The notes below the pieces were generated by a model. The model saw only the letters and a list, made by a program, of their open reading frames with translations. It was not told the origin of the DNA and did no database searches. A stretch of 64,000 nt of DNA, from NCBI RefSeq assembly GCF_017591425.1, contig NW_024466599.1, positions 27,566,001-27,630,000 on the forward strand. The letters run 5' to 3'. Positions 1 to 10,667 of the stretch are shown here, piece after piece; the first letter of the stretch is position 1; each line of letters begins with the position of its first letter. Source of the DNA: Ochotona curzoniae (lineage: Eukaryota > Chordata > Mammalia > Lagomorpha > Ochotonidae). Made by a program: the position numbers and the translations under genes.

Positions 1-1640
1 AGAAAGCAACACTTACAGAAAACCCAACATTTCAAAACTTAACAGAAAGCAGCAAAGCTAATACTACACAGATAGAAATATACAGCTAAAAAAATGCTTC
101 CATCAAAAAGAAGCCAGATCTCAGATCAAAGCTAGGCCTACACCTTTGTTTTCTATAACAGTAAACTGAATCCAAAGCGAGCAGAAGGAAGGATATATGT
201 TAGAGCAGATAGATAAGATAAACAGAGAAACTCAATGAAACCAGAAAGTTGAATCTGTGGGGAAAGAAAATCAATAATATTGACAAAACTTTAGACAGTC
301 ATTAAAAACAAAAAGATCAAAAATAACTAAAGTCAGACATGAACATTCAAGCATTACTACCAACCTTACAGAAATGAGGCGGATAATAAGGATTATGAAC
401 AACTGCACAATAAAGCAGCCCAGAAAAAAATGAACAAATTCCTGGGAATACACAAATTACCTAAACAAACGCAAGTAAAAACAATTTTTTAAAAAACTCC
501 AATTGAGCTATGGCAAGCAATAAGACTGAAACAGTGATCAGAAACTTCCCAACAAAGAAAAACTCAGGCCCAAACACCTACACTGGCGAATTCTACCAAA
601 CAGTTCCGAAACTAAAAGCAATCTTCTCAAATTCTTAATAAGCAACGAGGAAGAAACACTTCCTAAATTCACTCCATGAGACCAGCAATACCTTCATACT
701 AAAAAAAAAAAAAAAAAGGCATTGCCTGAAAAATACAGACTAATATCGTCTGAAAAATACAGACTAATATCGTTTGTAAATTATAATTGCAAAAATCTCA
801 ACAAGATATTGCAAACTGAATCAAATACCACATTGAAAGATTATACATCTTGACCAAATTGAATTCAACCCAGGAATGCAAAAATGATGCAACATAAAAA
901 GAATTAATTATACACCAACAAATGAAAGTGGAAAAAAAGTTTCAGCTGACTCCAAAAAAGCATTTCACAAAACACGGTACCTTTCCAGGATTCCAAAAAA
1001 AATTGCTGAGAATAAACTCCTTCACCCTGACATAAGACATGAAAAGCTTACACCTAACATACTTGATGCTTTAAGCCTGAGAATATTCCCACTGAGATTA
1101 GAAAAAGACAATGACACTTTCATACTCAACAATGAATTAGAGTTCTAGCCAGAGCAGTAGACAAGAAAAAGAAACTAAAGTCAAAATTGGTAAGGAAGAG
1201 GTAAACAACTTTTATTTGCCAATAGTCCTATAAAGAAATTCCAAAGACTCCACAAGAAAGCTACCAGAACTAACAAGTTATTTCAACAAAGTTGCAAGAT
1301 ACAAAATCTATATAAACCTGCAATCAATACAGGTATAATAGTATGAAAAAAACCAATACAAAATAATAGTGTGAAAAAGTTAGGAATATAACTCCTTTTA
1401 GTATCTAAAAGAATCGATTATCTAGGCATAATTTAACCAAAGAAACCAGTTTTACTCTAAATAACGATAAAACATGGCTGAAGAAAATCAACGATGATCT
1501 AAATAATGAAAAGCCATATAGTGTACATAGGCAGTAACACAATATTGTGAGGAAAGTATTAGTACCCAAAGCAGCCTAAATTCAATTCAATTCCTACTAA
1601 AATCTCACCAAGTTTTTGTTTTCATTTTTTGCAGAAATGA
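1..1640 (+). mobile_element. Old L1 LINE, ORF2 (reverse transcriptase) fragment
   Basis: The A-rich plus strand follows the order of mammalian L1 ORF2: a block near 400-470 (GATTATGAACAACTGC then ATGAACAAATTCCTGG), CCCAACAAAGAAAAACTCAGG near 549, GGCGAATTCTACCAAACAG near 586, and the later reverse-transcriptase stretch to about 1630. Many stops and frameshifts interrupt it, so it is dead. It breaks off where a composite element begins and resumes at about 5086. Confidence 0.85.
726..773. repeat. Perfect 24-bp tandem duplication inside the L1
   Basis: Positions 726-749 and 750-773 are identical 24-mers starting CTGAAAAATACAGAC and ending TAATATCGT. The two copies show no substitutions inside an otherwise heavily mutated L1, so the duplication looks recent. 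Confidence 0.95.
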
Positions 1641-2689
1641 AACTCCTAACCCTCCAACAGAATTTGGGGGAATCTGAGAAGCTAAAACCATCAAGACTAG
1701 TGCTTTGCCATTCTGAAATTGCTGCAATGCCCCAGCTGTAGGCAACTGCCTAGGGTGCCTTGTACCTACACAAGTGTTACACTGCTGCAAAAAAAGCAGC
1801 CAGTAGCTGGCAGGCACTCTGGGCCTGGTAAATGCCAAGTTTGTTTTACCTACGCCAGTGTGCCAGCACAGTTGCCTATTTTTTTTATAAACTTCATTTT
1901 TATGATATTTACATATTTGATCAGTATGAGAGGGGTCAAGGATTAGGGCAAAATGAGACCATTGTTTACAAATTCTCTTTCTCTTCTTTCTATGTCTGGG
2001 GGAAGGAGAAAGATGGGGCGAAAGCCACACCCAGCCTCCCAACCACCTGAGTACCCAGGGATAGGTAACCGATGTCATCCCAGGGTCCCTGATGTGGAGC
2101 CTGCTCCAAGGGCTCTGCTCAAGTGGATTTGATAATTCTGAGATGCTGTGAATTTCACTGATCCAAGGATAAGGAACACAGGCTGACTTGGTCTACCCTA
2201 GAGTCTCCATTCACCTAGATATTTGCTGTCAATGCTTGGCAGGGTAGTTGATCTATTTGTTCTGTCTTCCCTCCTTTGCAATGGTACCAGATATTCTCTG
2301 CAGGTTCCAGTGGAATGCCATATCCTCCATATGCATCTGGGTGTGTTATCCACTGCTCCGCCTAAGCCAATGAGGTGACCCAGTTCTGACACATGCACTC
2401 AATGGTCAGACCATAGATCCTGTGACTCTTCTGATGGTTGGAGTTCTGAGTCCAGAGGCGGATCCCCAAAGAAACCTTGCCTGAAATGATCCCAGACCTG
2501 ACTCTTGTAAGTGCTTGTCAGTATGGCGTCCAGATCAGTCCAACACCCATATCAGCCTATGCACACACAGCCCTGGTTCTCATGCTCACCTAGATCTCTT
2601 CCCCTCCCACCCCCCATGCCACCCGGACCCAAGCACATGGAGAAATCCCCAGGTTTTTAAAAGATATATAGAGAAGGTAGGGGAGATCG

Positions 2690-3770
2690 GGTTGGGACAT
2701 GCTACTCCAGCTCCTGGATAAGGGTGGTACAGATTGTCCAGGTAAGGGGATGCTAGCGTGGAAGCGGTTGAGGGCAGATCTGGGGCATCCTGGGCTGGGC
2801 CAATCCACAGCTCACAGTGGCACAAATGCCAGAATGGGATGCAGGCAAGGCCTGGTTGGACCACAACACCTACTAGTTCACACTGGGGCTAGGTTGCTGC
2901 ACCCACTATTGAGAGCTGGCGCTGGGTGTGAGCCAGGCTAAGCCAGGTTATAGCACCTGCTAGCGAATGCCAACACTTAGGCAGGTCATCTCAGCTTAGG
3001 CCGTAGCAGCTACTGGCGCTGGAAGTGGGCCTGATAGAGGAACTTCGGGGACTCACTGCTGTTTCTACTGGTGAATGTGAGAGCTGGAACTGGGAGCAGG
3101 TCAGGCTGGACTAGGCCTTTGCACTTGCTAGCATCGTGAGAGCCAGAAAGGGTGTAGGCCAGCCAAGCTAGGCTGCAGCATCAGCTGGTAAGTGCTGAGA
3201 GTCTATACAAGTCACATCAGGCTGGACCATAGTACCTCCTGGCAGGTGCCAAGATCCATGGCTGGGAGTCAGCCTGACAGGAACCTTGGGCACAGGCACT
3301 CCCCTGCTGGGCTGTAGCTCTTGGTAAGCAAGAGAGCATGGACTGGGAGCAGGCCAGTCTGGTCAAGGCAGCAGCAACTGTGGGCATACATGTGAGAGGT
3401 GTCTTGGGGCAGGTCAGGCTAAGCTAAGCTTCAACACCCACAGGTGTACACAAGAATCAAATGGAATGTAGAACAAGCCAAGCCAGGCCCTAGCACATGC
3501 TGGCACTGGGGAAACTGGGGTTGGGGGCAGGTGTGGTGGGGGATATTTGAAGTCGTCCCAACTAGGCTGTGGTACTCACTGGTGGGCATGAAGATCAGCC
3601 TGTGGCAGGCTGGGCTGGCCTACATAGTACCCTTCAATTCATGTGAGAGACAGGGCTAGGTGGAACTGACCAGGCAGCTGGATTTCCCATTATGTGCACT
3701 GGCTAGTACAGGTGATGGACAGAAAACTTGACCCTGCATGGGCTGGTGCACACACCAGTCAAGTCTAAGG
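2690..3770 (+). repeat. VNTR body of copy A
   Basis: Units of about 70-80 bp each repeat a CACC/TAGCACCTxCTGG element followed by AGAGCCxGGxxTGGGxGCAGG. A higher-order theme, a 'GGxCTGATxGAGGAACTT...ACTCxCTGCTGG' module, recurs near 3030, 3265, 3525 and 3780, giving a second period of roughly 240-260 bp. Periods were judged by eye. Confidence 0.7.
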
Positions 3771-4153
3771 TTACCCAGGGGAGATTTCTTGAGGGAGCTC
3801 CCTGACTGGACTGCTGGACTCAGACCCTGGACGCAGGAAAAAAATCACAATATATGATCTGACCATGGAGTACATGCATCAGGACTGGGCCTATTCAACT
3901 GCTGATGCCTGTGTAGTGGACAGCATATCCAGATGCACACGGGGGGACATGACAGTCAGCTCATTTAGGCCCACAGGGGATGTCTATTGCCTCAACAGAG
4001 GATGGAAAGCAGAACAGGTTGGACAATTCTGGCTAAACTTAGCAACATGTTCCTGGGCCTGGGGACACTGGTAGACACTGTCAGTCAGCAGACCTTAGAA
4101 AGATTTTCTCAACCCTGGTAAAACAAAGCCGAGGACATCTCAGAGCGGTCAAA

Positions 4154-4490
4154 ACCATCCAAGTGGATGTAGCGCAATGACCTAATGACTAAATCCTTAC
4201 CTTGCACATACCAGAATCCTTTATGGGTGCTGGTTCACACCCAAGCTACTCCACTTCCCTTCCAGCTCCCTGCCTGTGGCCTGGGAAAACAGTAGAGGAT
4301 GGTTCAAAACTTTGGGCCCTACACCCATGTGGGAGACCCAGAAAAAGCTCCTGGCATTGGATCAGCTAAGCTATGACCATTATGGCAACTTGGGGAGTGA
4401 ACCAGCAAATCGAAGATCTTTTTCTTTGTCCGTCCTTCTATTTGTAAACCTACCTTACCAATTTAAAAACACATAAGTAAATATTTTTTA
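4154..4490 (+). mobile_element. CSINE, inside copy A
   Basis: It shows the full family order: tRNA-like head with a B-box remnant (GGTTCACACCC), the 'CCAGCTCCCTGCCTGTGGCCTGGGAAA' body, the 'CACCCATGTGGGAGACCC' module, a pyrimidine-rich 3' part and an A-rich tail. It post-dates the composite element that it splits. Confidence 0.88.
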
Positions 4491-4765
4491 AAAAACACTA
4501 AAGTAACACATTGGAAAAGTTTTCCCCTCATCAGGGTCTCAAAGGTGTCTTAAAGCAACCATCTCCCATCCCCACGTGCTGATGTAGTTTCATAGGAAGG
4601 CATAGTCTCCCCCACTACCCCTTCAGACACAGGAGAAAAAAAGAAATCTAAAACATTTGTCTCACCCATATTCCTACATACCTTGACCCTGTCCACACTG
4701 ATCAGTGGCCCACATGGGCCTGCATCCCTCTCAACCATGTAAAAGACATTAAAAATTAAATTTAA

Positions 4766-5075
4766 GGGCCCAGCACAGTAGCCAAGTGGCTAAAGTCCTT
4801 GCCTTGCATCCTTGCCCGGGATCCCGTATGAGTGCCAGTTCTAATCCCAGAGGACTCACTTCCCATCCAGATCCCTGCCTGTGGCCTGGGAAAGCAGCAG
4901 AGGATGGCCCAAAGCTTTGGGACCCTGTGGGAGACCTGCAAGAAGCTCCTGGCTCCTGGCTTCAGATCGGCTCAGCACCATCCATTATTGCTACTTGGGG
5001 AGTGAACCTGTAACTCCTTCTCTCTGCAAATCTGACTTTCCAATAAAAATAAATAAGTCTTTTAAAAAGATTTTA
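4766..5075 (+). mobile_element. CSINE at the 3' junction of copy A
   Basis: It starts GGGCCCAGCACAGTAGCC directly after the A-rich tail of copy A and ends AATAAAAATAAATAAG. Full length, moderately diverged. L1 sequence resumes about 10 bp further on. Confidence 0.9.
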
Positions 5076-5496
5076 AGAAAAAAGTACTATAGTGCCACAA
5101 TGTGGTACTGCCACAGGTAAACAAATACAGATCAATGAAACAGGCACAGGAATTTAGAAGTGAGCATATATCTGTGGCTAATCAATTTTTAACAAAGGTA
5201 TCAAGTTCATTCGATAGAGAAAAAAAAAACTGTCTCTTCAATAAACTATTGGGACAATTGATTTTTACATTTAAAAATATTAAGTTGGAGCCTTAACTCA
5301 AATCAAATGGGGTAATTAGCCCAAAATATATCAATGATCTAAAAATAAGAGCTAAAAAGCACATCTCTCAGGAGGAAACAAGGAAACAAGAATAAGTCTT
5401 CAGGACCTTGGACTTGGCAATATGTTCTTAGTTATGACCCCAAAAGGCAAGCAATAAAAATAAACTGAGCTTCATCCAAATTAAAAATTTTTGTTT

Positions 5497-5800
5497 AGAA
5501 ACTGGCACTGTGGCATCATACTTAAGGCCACCATGTGTGATGCCAATATCCCATATTGGCACCACTTCCTATTCTAGCCACTCCACTTCTGATCCAGCTC
5601 CCAGCTAATGCACCTAGGAAAATATCAGAAGATGTTATAAGTACTTAGGAACCTGTACCCACACGGGAAACAGAGATGAAGCTCCTGCCAGACTCATTTT
5701 TCGCCATTCCAACCCGTTAGGGAGTGAACTAGCAGACGAAAGAGCTCTCTGTCCTCTCTCTCTTTAACTCTGCCCTTCAAATAAACACAGCTTTAAAGGA
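5497..5800 (+). mobile_element. CSINE, older and diverged
   Basis: The head is GAAACTGGCACTGTGGCATC; the body has CCAGCTCCCAGCTAATGCACC and the end is TTCAAATAAACACAGC. The 'GCTAATGCACC' variant marks an older subfamily than copies with 'GCCTGTGGCCTGGG'. Confidence 0.8.
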
Positions 5801-5807
5801 AAGCAAT

Positions 5808-6120
5808 AGGCCCCAGTGGTAGCTTAGTGGCTGAAGTCCTTGCCTTGAGTGTGCCAGGATTCCATATGAGTGTCAATTTGTATCCAGGCTGCTCCACTTC
5901 CCATCCAGCTCCCTGGAGAACGGCTCAAAGCCTTGGGACCCTGCCACCACATGGGAGACCCGGAAGAAGCTCCTGGCTCCTGGCTTCAGATCAGCTCAGC
6001 TGCAGCTCTTGCGGCCACTTGGGGAGTGAACCAGCAGGTGGAAGGAAGATCAGTCTCTGTCTCCTTCTTTCTCTGTAATTCTGACTTTCCAATAAAAATA
6101 AATATTTTTTTAAAAAGGAA
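5808..6120 (+). mobile_element. CSINE
   Basis: It begins AGGCCCCAGTGGTAGCTTAG and ends CCAATAAAAATAAATATTTT. It follows the preceding CSINE almost directly, so it probably used the A-rich tail as target. Confidence 0.88.
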
Positions 6121-6189
6121 AGCAATAAACAAAACAAAACCTTTTGTTCACCAGAGGACCTTGTCAAGAATCTAAATGGCAGTGATGCT

Positions 6190-6335
6190 GTGGTGTGGAT
6201 GAAGCTCCTGGAACCTGGTATTGCAGCCATTTGGGAGGTTAGCCAGGAGAGAGATATCTCTCTGCCTCTCCCTACGCCTCTCCTTCCCCCTCCTCCCTCT
6301 CTGTAGTTCTATCTTTCAAAAATAAATAAGACTCC
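6190..6335 (+). mobile_element. CSINE fragment (3' half, internal deletion)
   Basis: Only a head remnant (TGCTGTGGTG), the GAAGCTCCTGG...GCCATTTGGGAGG module and the CT-rich end TTTCAAAAATAAATAAG are present. The middle of the element is missing. Confidence 0.7.
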
Positions 6336-7289
6336 AAAAGTGCAGGAAACAAACAAAAATATCAATCTTTGGGTTGGGTTTGGAATGAGATAAAATATTT
6401 GCAAGTCATATAGCTAATAAGAGTCTAACACCACAATTATGTAAGAATCTCCTGAACTTCAACAACAGAGAATACCAACAACCAAATTAAGAAATGGATA
6501 ATGAGCTTATACAGACATTTTTCTAAAGAACATATACAAATGGCCAAGAAACACATGAAAAGATGTTCAACCTATCAGTTATTAAGGAAATACAAGCCAA
6601 AAGCACAATGAGTACCACTCCATACCTATTAGAAGAGGGGCAAAAAAAAAAAAACGTAAGCAAGGATGTAAAGAAAGTGACCTTTGTGCATAGCTGCTAG
6701 CGATGTAAGGAGATACCGCCTTTGTGGAAAACAATGTGGCAGCTGCTCAAAAACCTAACCACAGCAATGGCCAGCTAACCCAGCAACCACCCTGCAGGGT
6801 GTACACCCAAAAGAACTGCACAAAGGGACTTAAACTGACACTTGCATATCAACGTTCACCGTAGCATTATCTGTATTAGCCAAAGCTGGAAAATACTCAA
6901 CATCCATCAATAGATGATTTGATAAAATGTTCAACCTTTAAAGGAGCGAAATTCTGATACAGGCTACCAAATGGAGGATCCATCTGAAAATACTATGTAT
7001 GCTAAGTGAAAGAAGTTGGACACAACTGGTCAAAAACTTAAAATTCCAAATATGAGAATATGAATTATCTGTAACAGATAATCTATTACAAAGTAGTTTA
7101 GAGGTTACCACAGAGTAGAAATGGGAACGTACTCCTTAACGTGTAAAATTTCTGGGGGTGCTGAAAAGGTTTTTGGATGGCATGTGAATTCATGGCAGTG
7201 AATAGCATACTTCAAAATGGCTAAGATGACAATTGTAATTATATATATTGCACTACAATACAAACCCAAAGAAAAAGTCATTAAATATG

Positions 7290-7505
7290 GGGTCAACGTT
7301 GTAGTACAGCAAGTTAAGGCAACGTCTACAATGCTGCCTTCCAAATCAGAGCAGCAGTGCATCCTGTCTGCTGATTGGCCAGGAAACGCCGCAGCAGAAG
7401 ACAGCCCACGTGGGAGACCTGGATAGCTCCAGTTATTTGGGGATGGAACAATCAGCAGATAGAAACTCTCTTCTCTGTCACTTTGTCTTTCAATTAAATA
7501 ATTCA
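7290..7505 (+). mobile_element. CSINE fragment, degenerate
   Basis: A head-like ACAGCAAGTTAAGGC, then TCCAAATCAGAGCAGCA, CCCACGTGGGAGACCTGGA and a TTTCAATTAAATAATTC tail keep the family order over about 210 bp with internal losses. Confidence 0.65.
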
Positions 7506-7755
7506 TGATTTTAAAAAGCTGACAAATACATGAACAGAAATCAGAACTGCACTAAAGTCCTCAAACAAAACAGCTATGGATTTAATATCCATAATGTGCT
7601 CCATTACAAAACAGTTTAAAAACTAGTCTAATTAAATATTCAGCTTTTTTACAGATTTGCTTTACTCGTTGCGGCTCTGTAACTTCCTCTATACTGGGAA
7701 CGATCCCACTCACAACTGAGCTACTTTAACAAATCTATGTAAGCTGTGTATTTTT

Positions 7756-8089
7756 TTAAAGATTTATTTATTTATTTTTTATTAGTTTTTTATTGGAAAG
7801 GCGGATATACAGAGAGGAGAGAGAGAGGAAGATCTTCCATCCGATGATTCACTCCCCAAGTGAGCGCAACGGGCCGATACTATGCCGGTCCGAAGCCAGG
7901 AGCCTCTTCCGGGTCTCCCGCGCGGGTGCAGGTTCCCAAAGCTTTGGGCCATCCTCGACTGCTTTCCCAGGCCACAGGCAGGGAGCTGGAAGGGAAGCGG
8001 GGCTGCCGGGATTAGAACCGGCGCCCATATGGGATCCCGGGCGTGCAAGGCGAGGACCTTTAACCACTTGCGCCACCGCGCCGGGCCCC
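7756..8089 (-). mobile_element. Young CSINE with 15-bp target-site duplication
   Basis: This is a full-length minus-strand copy of the youngest subfamily in the window. Its head reads GGGCCCGGCGCGGTGGCGC on the minus strand. It is flanked by AAGCTGTGTATTTTT at 7741-7755 and 8090-8104, a perfect 15-bp target-site duplication. The low divergence and retained CpGs indicate recent insertion. Confidence 0.97.
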
Positions 8090-8261
8090 AAGCTGTGTAT
8101 TTTTAAAATTTTATAACCATGATGCCTATCAAACCATAAGCACTCAACTGATTTAGTAAATAAAATAAAATCAGTAAAAACAACAACAACAACAACAAAA
8201 ACAATAACATTAAAAAGACTCCCCAAATAATCTTCCACTACAGTTTAAAAACACCTAATTT

Positions 8262-8515
8262 GAGGACTAGCATGCTGTGATGAGCTAAGCCATCACTTGA
8301 AACACTGTATCCCATATGTATGCCAGTCTCAGCTGCTCTCCTTTCAGTTCTTATGTATCTTGGAAACCAGTGGGGAATGGTCCAAATACTTGGTCCCTGC
8401 CACCCACAGGAGAGGGCTGGGATGAAACTCCTGACTCCTGGCCCAAACTCTGGGTGATACAGGAGTGAACCAGCAGACTTCAAAGTTTACCTTTCAACTA
8501 AGTAACCTTTCTTAA
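8262..8515 (+). mobile_element. CSINE, old
   Basis: The head is GGACTAGCATGCTGTGATGAG, then TCCCATATGTATGCCAG, CACCCACAGGAGAGGGC and GAGTGAACCAGCAGAC, with a shortened 3' end. Confidence 0.75.
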
Positions 8516-8559
8516 ATGTTTGTTTTAACGATAGTATCTAAGAATTTCAGGACTCTTCG

Positions 8560-8899
8560 GGGTGTGGCACGATAGCATAGTGGCTAAAGTCCTGCCCTTG
8601 CCTTGAACAAACCAGGATCCTATATGGGTGCTGGTTCTAATCCCGGCAGCCCATTTGCCCAACCAGCTCCCTGTTTGTGGCCTAGGAAAGCAGTCAAGGA
8701 CGGCCCAAAGCCTCGGGACCCTGCACCCCCGTGGGAGACCAGGAGGAAGCTCCTGGCTCCTGGCTTCAGACGGGCTCAGCTCCAGCCATTGTGGTCAATT
8801 GGGAAGTGAATCATTGGACAGAAGATCTTCGTCTCTATCTCTCCTCCTCTCTGTAGATCTTACACTGCAATAAAAATAAATGAACCTTTTTTAAAAAAA
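8560..8899 (+). mobile_element. CSINE
   Basis: Full length: GGGGTGTGGCACGATAGC head, GGTTCTAATCC B-box at about 8633, and a CAATAAAAATAAATGAACC tail. Confidence 0.92.
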
Positions 8900-9840
8900 C
8901 TAACACTTTAAATGACTTCTTTCCTCCTGATAGACATATTTCCATCCTTAATTCCAATGAGAGGTTCACAGAATTTGGCTTTACTAATTTTGGCTGATCT
9001 GCATCTAAGTTGATTCATACTAGGATAGACGCCGGCCAGGAGACAGGGTTCATGGCTGGGCTGCTCAATGTTATGACCGAGCTGCCTCAAGCAGTCCCAG
9101 TTCAACAGTTCCTGCAATAATACATTTAATATAATCAGAACTGTTTTTTTTGTTTTACTATCATGGTTGTGTTTTTGCACATTAAAGGTTTAATTATATA
9201 AGCAATGAATATGAAACAGTTTGATTAGCTATTGAATAAGCTGCATCATTCATTTCAGTAAAGAGTACATTTTTCCTCTTATCTGTTCATCAAGACATCC
9301 CTTTATTTATCTGCTTATTTATTTATTTTTAATAAAGAATTGTGGGAGGGAAGACAAATACACATCTAACTGGAAGGAAATTGTAATTTAATGATCCCAC
9401 GTCAGGTGATTTACAGCGTAAGAAAGATGTGAAATTTAGAGCCTGGGAAATGTGGAATTCCTGTGTTGGCAGCTTTCACTTACAGACTTACTTGTCCTTG
9501 GCAAACTTTTCCTTAGTATTGCATTGCAGTGTAAGACATTTTCACCCAAAGTTACTTCCTTTCTTTGCACTTTCCTGCATTTGGGGATCAACTTGTCTCG
9601 GAGGACTCTGTCTCCTTCAGCTCTCACAGGTATTTTACCTAACAAATGGCTTACAGTATGCTTAATCCCACCTTCTTCTAAGAAAATGTAATCTAATATG
9701 ATGACAAAAGGCTTGCCTGAAGCACCACACATCTAAAAAATCTGGTCGTTTAAAAACAATTGCAAATATATAGTATTTGCTTCCCTGTTTCCTAAAATAG
9801 AACATACTAAACATAACTCCAATGCCTTCTGATTGAATGA
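8900..9840. other. Non-SINE intronic sequence, nothing assigned
   Basis: There is an AT-rich part (9180-9430) and mixed sequence with no repeat family recognised. On the minus strand 8908-9180 is open for about 90 codons, but without a convincing start or splice context, so no gene is called. Confidence 0.5.
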
Positions 9841-9841
9841 C

Positions 9842-10145
9842 CTGCCGTGATGGCCCAATAGTTAAATCCTCATCATGCTAGGATCCCATATGGATGCCAA
9901 TTTTTCTCCTGGCTGCTCCACTTCCCATCCAGCTCCCTGCTTGTGGCCTGGGAAAGCAGTTGAGAACGGCCCAAAGCCTTGGGATCCTGCACCCGTGTGG
10001 GAGACCCAGAGGAGGCTCTTGGTTCCTTGCTTTGGATCAGCTCAGCTCTGGCCACCGTGGCCACCTGGGGAGAGAACTAGTAGACAGAGGATCTTTCTGT
10101 CTCTCCTCTCTGTAAATCTGATATGTCTTTTCAATAAAAAAAAAA
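9842..10145 (+). mobile_element. CSINE
   Basis: The head is GTGATGGCCCAATAGTTAAATCC, the body CCAGCTCCCTGCTTGTGGCC, and the tail TTTTCAATAAAAAAAAAAAC. Confidence 0.9.
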
Positions 10146-10263
10146 AACTCCATCAAGACACAGCTAATTTACTAGCTGTGTATTCTTAGGGGGACACATT
10201 CAGAATGATACGCAATTCAAATACATGATAGACATTTGCTTACATTAGAAATATGCTAAGCAG

Positions 10264-10535
10264 GGGGCTGGCACTGTGAGTAGCAGGCACCCATTATGGG
10301 CGCTCAACTTCTGAGCCAGATCCCTGGCACAGCAGAGGACGGTCCAAGTACTTAAGTCCCTGAGCCTAGATGGAAGACCCAGAGGAAGCTCCTGCCTCCT
10401 GGCTTCACAAGGGTGCAGCTCTGGCCACTGTAGCCATTCGGGAAGTGAACCAGCAGATGGCAGATCGATCTCTCTCTCTGCCCACCCCCTTGGTAACTCT
10501 GCCTTTTAAATAAACAAATGTCTTAAATAAATAAC
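10264..10535 (+). mobile_element. CSINE, older, internally shortened
   Basis: It starts GGGGGCTGGCACTGTGAGTAG, lacks part of the tRNA-like region and ends TTTAAATAAACAAATGTC. Confidence 0.78.
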
Positions 10536-10667
10536 AAAGCATTACAGGTAACAAAAAATTAAGCAGGACACTGTTTAAGCTCTCAAGGAACTCCCAATCT
10601 ATAGAAGACAGAAGCCAGAGTTTCAAACAACTTTCAAAATTAGATTATGCTTAATTGTTCACATTTA

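Larger units (their letters stand above)
1641..4745 (+). mobile_element. Composite VNTR retroelement, copy A (longest)
   Basis: This block interrupts the L1 between 1640 and about 5086. A 5' part (1641 to about 2690) has low repetition. A GC-rich body (about 2690-3770) is built of diverged units of roughly 70-80 bp carrying the themes 'CAGGCTGGGCTAGG', 'AGCACCxxCTGGTxxGCA' and 'GAGAGCCAGGxCTGGG'. A 3' part (about 3775-4745) is shared with copies B and C and ends CAACCATGTAAAAGACATTAAAA plus an A-rich tail. A CSINE sits within the 3' part. I know no family name. It could be a lineage-specific composite retroposon or the 3' end of a lineage-specific LINE. No long conserved reading frame was seen. 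Confidence 0.65.
5086..7290 (+). mobile_element. Old L1 continued: 3' half of ORF2, split by SINEs
   Basis: The L1 resumes at 'ACTATAGTGCCACAATGTGG', equivalent to the conserved 'GCTATAGTAACCAAAACAGC' region of L1 ORF2. It runs through CTCTTCAATAAACTATTGGG (about 5234), AAGAAATGGATAATGAGC (about 6490) and AAACAATGTGGCAGCTGC (about 6730) towards the 3' end. Three CSINEs (5497-5800, 5808-6120, 6190-6335) interrupt it. It is the continuation of the element at 1-1640, with about 0.1 kb missing at the break. Confidence 0.8.

Noticed and set aside
8908..9180. 90-codon minus-strand frame in SOS1 intron 1
   Set aside because: On the sense strand of SOS1 but without a clear acceptor or donor pair, and no family recognised. 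Too weak to call an exon.
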